The notes below the pieces were generated by a model. The model had not been told where the DNA came from and made no database searches. It saw only the letters and a list, made by a program, of their open reading frames with translations. A DNA stretch of 19,445 nt from Immundisolibacter sp. (GTDB lineage: Bacteria; Pseudomonadota; Gammaproteobacteria; Immundisolibacterales; Immundisolibacteraceae), in NCBI RefSeq assembly GCF_041601295.1, contig NZ_JBFIII010000057.1, forward strand, positions 1 through 19,445. Reading direction: 5' to 3'. Each line of letters begins with the position of its first letter. The first letter of the stretch is position 1. The position numbers and the translations under genes are program-made. This document shows, piece after piece, positions 16,071-19,445 of this stretch.

Positions 16071-17303
16071 TCAATCCGGCGCGTTTACGCGCTCGGCCAC
16101 TTTGAAATACGAGTGGCGCACAGCAATCTCGTTATCGTTCAGCTGCATGTGGCTGATGGCCCCGGAGCGCAGCACCGACTGCGTGTTCTCCAGGGTTACA
16201 AGATCTTCGCGAATCACGTCACGCAGGGCCGCCTGCGAATTCTGCTGCGCGATGCGCCCGGACACGGTGGTGCATTTGGGCAAGTACTGACGTAGCTCCC
16301 AGTAGGTTTCGTCCACCGAGATCGGCCAGAAGTGCTGGGTGACGTAGAAGGCGTCGCTGGCCAGAAACTGCACGTGCGGGAAGATGATGTTGATATCGAA
16401 CGACCAGTCGGAGGCACCGCTGGGGTTCAGCCCCGGCAAGTTACGCGTGTGTCCGTCCTGGTAGGCATACACGTTGTTTCCCGCGTACTTCACGGCATGC
16501 TGCACCGACGGCGCTGGCACAAAGTCGAGATTGGCCGGGAACGACGCCCGCCGCTGACCCTCCGGATACAACTTCACGTACAGCAGGTGGGCGAACGGAT
16601 TGTGCTTGGACACAAACGGCTCGCAAGCGCTTTTGGCGTGCAGCGTGAGAGCGTGGTAGCCCTCCTGAAACGCATCGAGTCCGATTTTCCAGTTACACCG
16701 CACGTTGGCGGAGTAGACGTTCACCAGTTCGAAGTTCTCGAATGGAAACGCCTCGACCTCGCGCCCCCAGTCGCCGAGCGCTTCGGCCAGTGTCTCGCGC
16801 GGGGTATCCATGGCATTGATGAACACAAAGCCGCGCCAGGTATCGCAGTGAATCGGTTTCAGGCCCAGGGCGCACTTGTCGAGGTCGAAAAAGTCTTCCT
16901 CGTCGACGATATGGGTCAGTCTGCCTTGCAAATCGTAGGTCCAGCCGTGAAAGCCACACATGAAGCCACGGCTGTCGCCAGTCTTCTCGCCAGCACCCAT
17001 AACGACCTTGTTGCCGCGGTGCCGGCAAGAGTTGTGAAATGCCCGCACCACGCCGTCGTCGCCGCGCACCAGCAGTACCGAGGTCTCGAGGATCGGCATT
17101 TGCTTGACCACATAGCTGCCGGGTCGAGGCAGTTCATCCTCCCGGCACAGCAGCAGCCAGGTGCGCTTGAACAATTTCTCGCGCTCCTTTTCGAAGTAGG
17201 CCGACGAGATGTTCGGCTCGTGTGGCAGCGGGCCCGTGCCCAACTCCGGATACTGCAAGGTCCATTTCTTCGCCGGCAATACCGGTGACGCAGGTTGATT
17301 CAT
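16071..17303 (-). CDS. Rieske non-haem iron oxygenase alpha subunit, copy 3 (operon-leading)
   Basis: This is a 410-aa oxygenase. Its Rieske ligands are Cys93/His95 (CRHRG) and Cys116/His119 (CGFHGW), with a slightly longer loop between them than in the sister copies. The iron centre has His217 and His222 in EGYHALTLH, bridging Glu214 and Asp367 in IREDL. The N-terminal signature is LGTGPLPHEPNIS and the C-terminal one is AISHMQLNDNEIAVRH. The ATG at 17303 is chosen because AGGAGAG lies just upstream; the frame stays open to 17375, but that part covers the promoter. It is the first gene after the sigma-54 promoter and is divergent from the activator gene. The small helical gene follows within 11 nt. 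The substrate is unknown. Confidence 0.92.
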   Translation of the reverse strand: MNQPASPVLPAKKWTLQYPELGTGPLPHEPNISSAYFEKEREKLFKRTWLLLCREDELPRPGSYVVKQMPILETSVLLVRGDDGVVRAFHNSCRHRGNKVVMGAGEKTGDSRGFMCGFHGWTYDLQGRLTHIVDEEDFFDLDKCALGLKPIHCDTWRGFVFINAMDTPRETLAEALGDWGREVEAFPFENFELVNVYSANVRCNWKIGLDAFQEGYHALTLHAKSACEPFVSKHNPFAHLLYVKLYPEGQRRASFPANLDFVPAPSVQHAVKYAGNNVYAYQDGHTRNLPGLNPSGASDWSFDINIIFPHVQFLASDAFYVTQHFWPISVDETYWELRQYLPKCTTVSGRIAQQNSQAALRDVIREDLVTLENTQSVLRSGAISHMQLNDNEIAVRHSYFKVAERVNAPD

Positions 17304-17370
17304 ATCGCTCTCCTCTTGACGATCGCTCACGCCACGGCCTGGGCAGCGACCGCTCTGAACAATATTCATA

Positions 17371-17387
17371 CGCAACGGGCGTGCCGT
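17371..17387 (-). promoter_or_regulatory. Sigma-54 (-24/-12) promoter of the Rieske operon
   Basis: On the minus strand the sequence reads GGCACG (17385-17380), four bases, then TTGC (17375-17372). GG and GC are separated by the required ten bases. It matches the sigma-54 consensus TGGCACG-N4-TTGC at every core position except the T before GG, which is C. Transcription would start near 17360, leaving a leader of about 57 nt before the Rieske ATG. The divergent gene encodes a sigma-54 activator, which strengthens the call. Confidence 0.8.
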
Positions 17388-17405
17388 TAGGGTGCAAAGC
17401 GCCTG

Positions 17406-17430
17406 TTGATGACCTTTGGCGAGTCTTCAA
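17406..17430. promoter_or_regulatory. Inverted repeat, candidate activator binding site
   Basis: TTGATGAC at 17406-17413 and GTCTTCAA at 17423-17430 form arms matching at 7 of 8 positions, with a 9-bp spacer. The TTGA...TCAA outline resembles upstream activator sites of XylR/DmpR-type proteins, though the spacer is longer. Its centre is only about 58 bp upstream of the predicted start, closer than is usual for enhancer sites, so an autoregulatory role is also possible. Confidence 0.45.
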
Positions 17431-17439
17431 AGCCACATC

Positions 17440-17461
17440 TTAACGACACGCGTATTATTAA
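17440..17461. promoter_or_regulatory. Imperfect palindrome in the divergent control region
   Basis: TTAA at 17440-17443 and TTAA at 17458-17461 flank a central palindrome ACGCGT at 17448-17453. The centre lies about 90 bp upstream of the predicted sigma-54 start, a distance better suited to an enhancer. It could be a second binding site or part of the activator gene's own promoter; the arms match only at their ends. Confidence 0.3.
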
Positions 17462-17504
17462 ATAGTCACTTTTTTGAGTCAGTTCGGGCCTGGAATCTTC
17501 CCAA

Positions 17505-19178
17505 ATGAACAATATCATCCCCACCGCGGAGGACGCGTTGTCCTCGCAGTTGATGCAGGAAGTTTGGAGCTTGCTGCGCTTCACACCCGGCTCGGGTCAC
17601 GTGTGGATGGACGACAGTCGCATCGCGCTGATCTCGTCCGCCGCGTTCGCCAACCTGCGCCGCGCCCTGATTGAGGGCGTCGGGTTTGAACGCACCGGCC
17701 AGATGATGACCCGCATCGGCTACGCCGAAGGCAGCAAGGATGCCAAGCTTTACCGCCAACGCCACCCGGCGGGCAGCGCCCAGGAAGCGCTGTCAATGCG
17801 CGGCGAACTGCAGGCCATCGCCGGCTTTGCCTCGCCCGGTGAGATACATCTGGACGCCGACCTCGCGCATGGACGTTTCTATGCCGAACTGGCGTGGAAC
17901 GACTCGCTGGAAGCAAACGTGCACGTGCTCACCCAGGGCATCGGTACCGAGCCGGTGTGCTGGATCCTCACCGGCCACGCCAGCGGTTACTGCACCGACA
18001 TCACCGGGCGCGCCATCCTGTTCCGCGAAGTGGAGTGCCGCGCCACCGGCGCGCCGCGTTGCCGGGTCATCGGCAAGCCACTGGACGAGTGGGGCGTCGA
18101 AGCCAGCGCTTTTTCCGAGTATCTGCGGCCGCAGCCCTTCGTCAACCGCTTCAGCGAGCGAGGTGCCGATGAGGGCCTGGAAGACGTGGTCGGAAGCTCG
18201 GCGGCGTTCTTTACCGCTCTGCACCTGCTGCGCAAAGTGGCGCCGACCAAGGCAGCGGCCCTGATCCTTGGCGAAACCGGGGTCGGCAAGGAAGTGTTTG
18301 CCCGGGTACTGCACCGCATGAGCCCACGCGCCACACAGCCGTTCGTGGCGGTGAATTGCGCGGCGATTCCTGAGAGCCTGATGGAAAGCGAGCTGTTCGG
18401 CGTCGAGCGCGGCGCCTACACCGGCGCCACCGAATCGCGGCCTGGACGCTTCGAGCGAGCCCAGGGCGGCACGTTATTCCTGGACGAGATCGGTGCCCTC
18501 TCGTACGCCGCCCAAAGCAAGTTGCTCAGGGCGCTGCAGGAAGGCGAAATCGAACGGGTCGGTGATCGCACCACCCGCAAGGTCGATGTGCGGATTGTCG
18601 CCGCCACCAATGTCGATCTTGAGCGAGCCATGCGCGATGGGCGCTTTCGCGAGGACTTGTACTTTCGCCTGAACGTGTTTCCGATCGTCATCCCGCCGCT
18701 GCGCGAGCGGCCGGAAGACATTCCGCTGCTGCTGGATTACTTCCTTACCCGCTTCAGTCGCCTGCACCAGCGACGCGTCACCGGCGTTTCCGAGCGCGCG
18801 GTAGAAGCGCTGCTGCTGTACGACTACCCGGGCAATGTGCGCGAGCTCGAACACATGGTCGAACGGGCGGTGATCATGGCCGACGACGACGCTGCCATCG
18901 ACCTGTCGCACTTTGCCAGCTTCGGCTCGAAGCTGAGCCGGCGCTCCGCGGGCCCGGGCGTGGACGGTGCGGTACAGATTCGTGCCGGCGTCGCAGACGC
19001 GACGGCGGCCGGCCTGCTGGACCAGGGGCTTGACCTGCCGACCTTGGAAGCGCAACTGCTGCAAGAAGCAGTGGCGCGTGCCGGCGGCAAGCTGGCGCCG
19101 GCTGCCCGCCTGCTCGGCATCAGCCGTCCACAGCTGGCGTACCGCCTGAAAAAACGAGGCGCAGCCAAGCTCGCGTAG
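17505..19178 (+). CDS. Sigma-54-dependent activator, XylR/DmpR family
   Basis: This is a 557-aa aromatic-responsive enhancer-binding protein. The N-terminal XylR_N/V4R effector domain spans about 15-200. It keeps a Cys152/Glu175/Cys178/Cys186 set with the same spacing as the zinc site of MopR. Trp131 matches a phenol-contacting Trp there, but the phenol-contacting His position reads Gln103. The AAA+ domain (about 208-440) has Walker A GETGVGKE at 256-263. The sigma-54 contact loop is GAYTGA at 303-308, a Phe-to-Tyr variant, and Walker B is LFLDE ending at 328. A Fis-type helix-turn-helix lies at about 515-557 (LAPAARLLGISRPQLAYRL). The ribosome site is weak. It faces the Rieske operon across 201 bp that include a sigma-54 promoter, so it very probably controls that operon and perhaps the downstream VOC gene. 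Confidence 0.94.
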   Translation: MNNIIPTAEDALSSQLMQEVWSLLRFTPGSGHVWMDDSRIALISSAAFANLRRALIEGVGFERTGQMMTRIGYAEGSKDAKLYRQRHPAGSAQEALSMRGELQAIAGFASPGEIHLDADLAHGRFYAELAWNDSLEANVHVLTQGIGTEPVCWILTGHASGYCTDITGRAILFREVECRATGAPRCRVIGKPLDEWGVEASAFSEYLRPQPFVNRFSERGADEGLEDVVGSSAAFFTALHLLRKVAPTKAAALILGETGVGKEVFARVLHRMSPRATQPFVAVNCAAIPESLMESELFGVERGAYTGATESRPGRFERAQGGTLFLDEIGALSYAAQSKLLRALQEGEIERVGDRTTRKVDVRIVAATNVDLERAMRDGRFREDLYFRLNVFPIVIPPLRERPEDIPLLLDYFLTRFSRLHQRRVTGVSERAVEALLLYDYPGNVRELEHMVERAVIMADDDAAIDLSHFASFGSKLSRRSAGPGVDGAVQIRAGVADATAAGLLDQGLDLPTLEAQLLQEAVARAGGKLAPAARLLGISRPQLAYRLKKRGAAKLA

Positions 19179-19337
19179 CGACCTTGCGTTGCCGATGGAG
19201 TGATCCGGTTCCACTCAGGCACCGTGCGCTCGCACCTTCCTTGACTACCGACAAGCCAGCGACGACAGCACTCCCCCAGCATTCCTCTGGCCCGTCCCGG
19301 CCCAAGTGCTTGGCGCGGAAACCTGGAGGAGTGCCCC
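19179..19337 (+). promoter_or_regulatory. Intergenic region before the VOC gene
   Basis: This non-coding gap contains an inverted repeat GAGTG-N9-CACTC at 19198-19216 and a perfect 12-bp palindrome GTGCG-CT-CGCAC at 19224-19235. Either could be an operator. No T-rich tail makes them terminators, and no sigma-54 element with correct spacing was found. A strong GGAGGAG at 19325-19331 precedes the ATG at 19338. Confidence 0.4.
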
Positions 19338-19445
19338 ATGGCTGTCAGCCGCATTGGCTACGTGAGCCTTTTTGTAACCGACCTGGAGGCGGCACGACGC
19401 CATTATGTCGAGGTGGTCGGCCTGCGCGCGACGGACCGCGACACG
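19338..19445 (+). CDS. VOC-family (glyoxalase/extradiol dioxygenase-like) protein, partial
   Basis: Only the first 36 residues lie in the window. They begin VSRIGYVSLFVTDLEAARRHYVEVVGLR, the opening strand-helix pattern of the vicinal-oxygen-chelate fold found in catechol 2,3-dioxygenases, glyoxalase I and related enzymes. The context (activator of aromatic catabolism, Rieske oxygenases) favours an extradiol ring-cleavage enzyme. That is inference, because the iron ligands of such enzymes lie further downstream and are not visible. The start is well supported by GGAGGAG six bases before the ATG. Confidence 0.8.
   Translation, partial: MAVSRIGYVSLFVTDLEAARRHYVEVVGLRATDRDT

Noticed and set aside
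16332..17288. A 318-codon open frame opposite Rieske copy 3
   Set aside because: It mirrors the Rieske gene, whose iron-sulphur and iron ligands are all present on the minus strand; the plus frame shows no family pattern.
19218..19236. GGCACCG...CGC as a sigma-54 promoter for the VOC gene
   Set aside because: The -12 GC falls two bases out of register and TT is missing. The stretch is better described as part of a 12-bp palindrome.

Overview
The window is GC-rich, densely coded bacterial DNA. It looks like an accessory catabolic region of a proteobacterium that degrades aromatic or polycyclic compounds. The pointers are four Rieske oxygenase alpha subunits, a sigma-54 activator of the XylR/DmpR type and stacked c-di-GMP domains. 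A gammaproteobacterial hydrocarbon degrader is a reasonable guess, but the sequence alone does not fix the taxon. No rRNA, tRNA, CRISPR array, transposase or IS end was seen.

Layout. (1) 92-3953: two c-di-GMP proteins in convergent orientation, a PAS-PAS-PAS-GGDEF-EAL protein (+) and an EAL protein with a Cache-like C-terminus (-). (2) 4101-8728: a divergent pair of units. A ThDP-dependent decarboxylase-like enzyme reads leftward. A classical two-subunit ring-hydroxylating dioxygenase (alpha then beta) and an HSL-type alpha/beta hydrolase read rightward. The 150-bp gap between the units holds two short palindromes. (3) 8754-17303: ten genes all on the minus strand. In transcription order they are Rieske oxygenase, small helical protein, Rieske, small protein, Rieske, small protein, SDR lacking its catalytic Tyr, second SDR, ABM-fold small protein, and an exported haem-containing beta-propeller protein. 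(4) 17505-19178: the divergent XylR/DmpR-type sigma-54 activator. (5) From 19338: the first 36 codons of a VOC/extradiol-dioxygenase-like gene that runs off the window.

The most notable signal is the threefold repeated two-gene module Rieske alpha subunit + small protein of about 115-123 aa. The three small proteins are recognisable paralogues. They do not look like the usual SnoaL-fold beta subunit, and I do not recognise them as a named family. Two of the three are translationally coupled to their Rieske gene by 4-bp stop/start overlaps and the third starts 11 nt after it. This suggests a dedicated partner or accessory subunit of this Rieske branch.

The module operon has a sigma-54 (-24/-12) promoter sequence facing it, in the 201-bp gap shared with the sigma-54 activator gene. 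That makes a self-contained picture: an aromatic-type effector sensed by the activator switches on the Rieske/SDR operon. No ferredoxin or reductase gene is present, so electron supply must come from elsewhere in the genome. Substrates cannot be read from the sequence.
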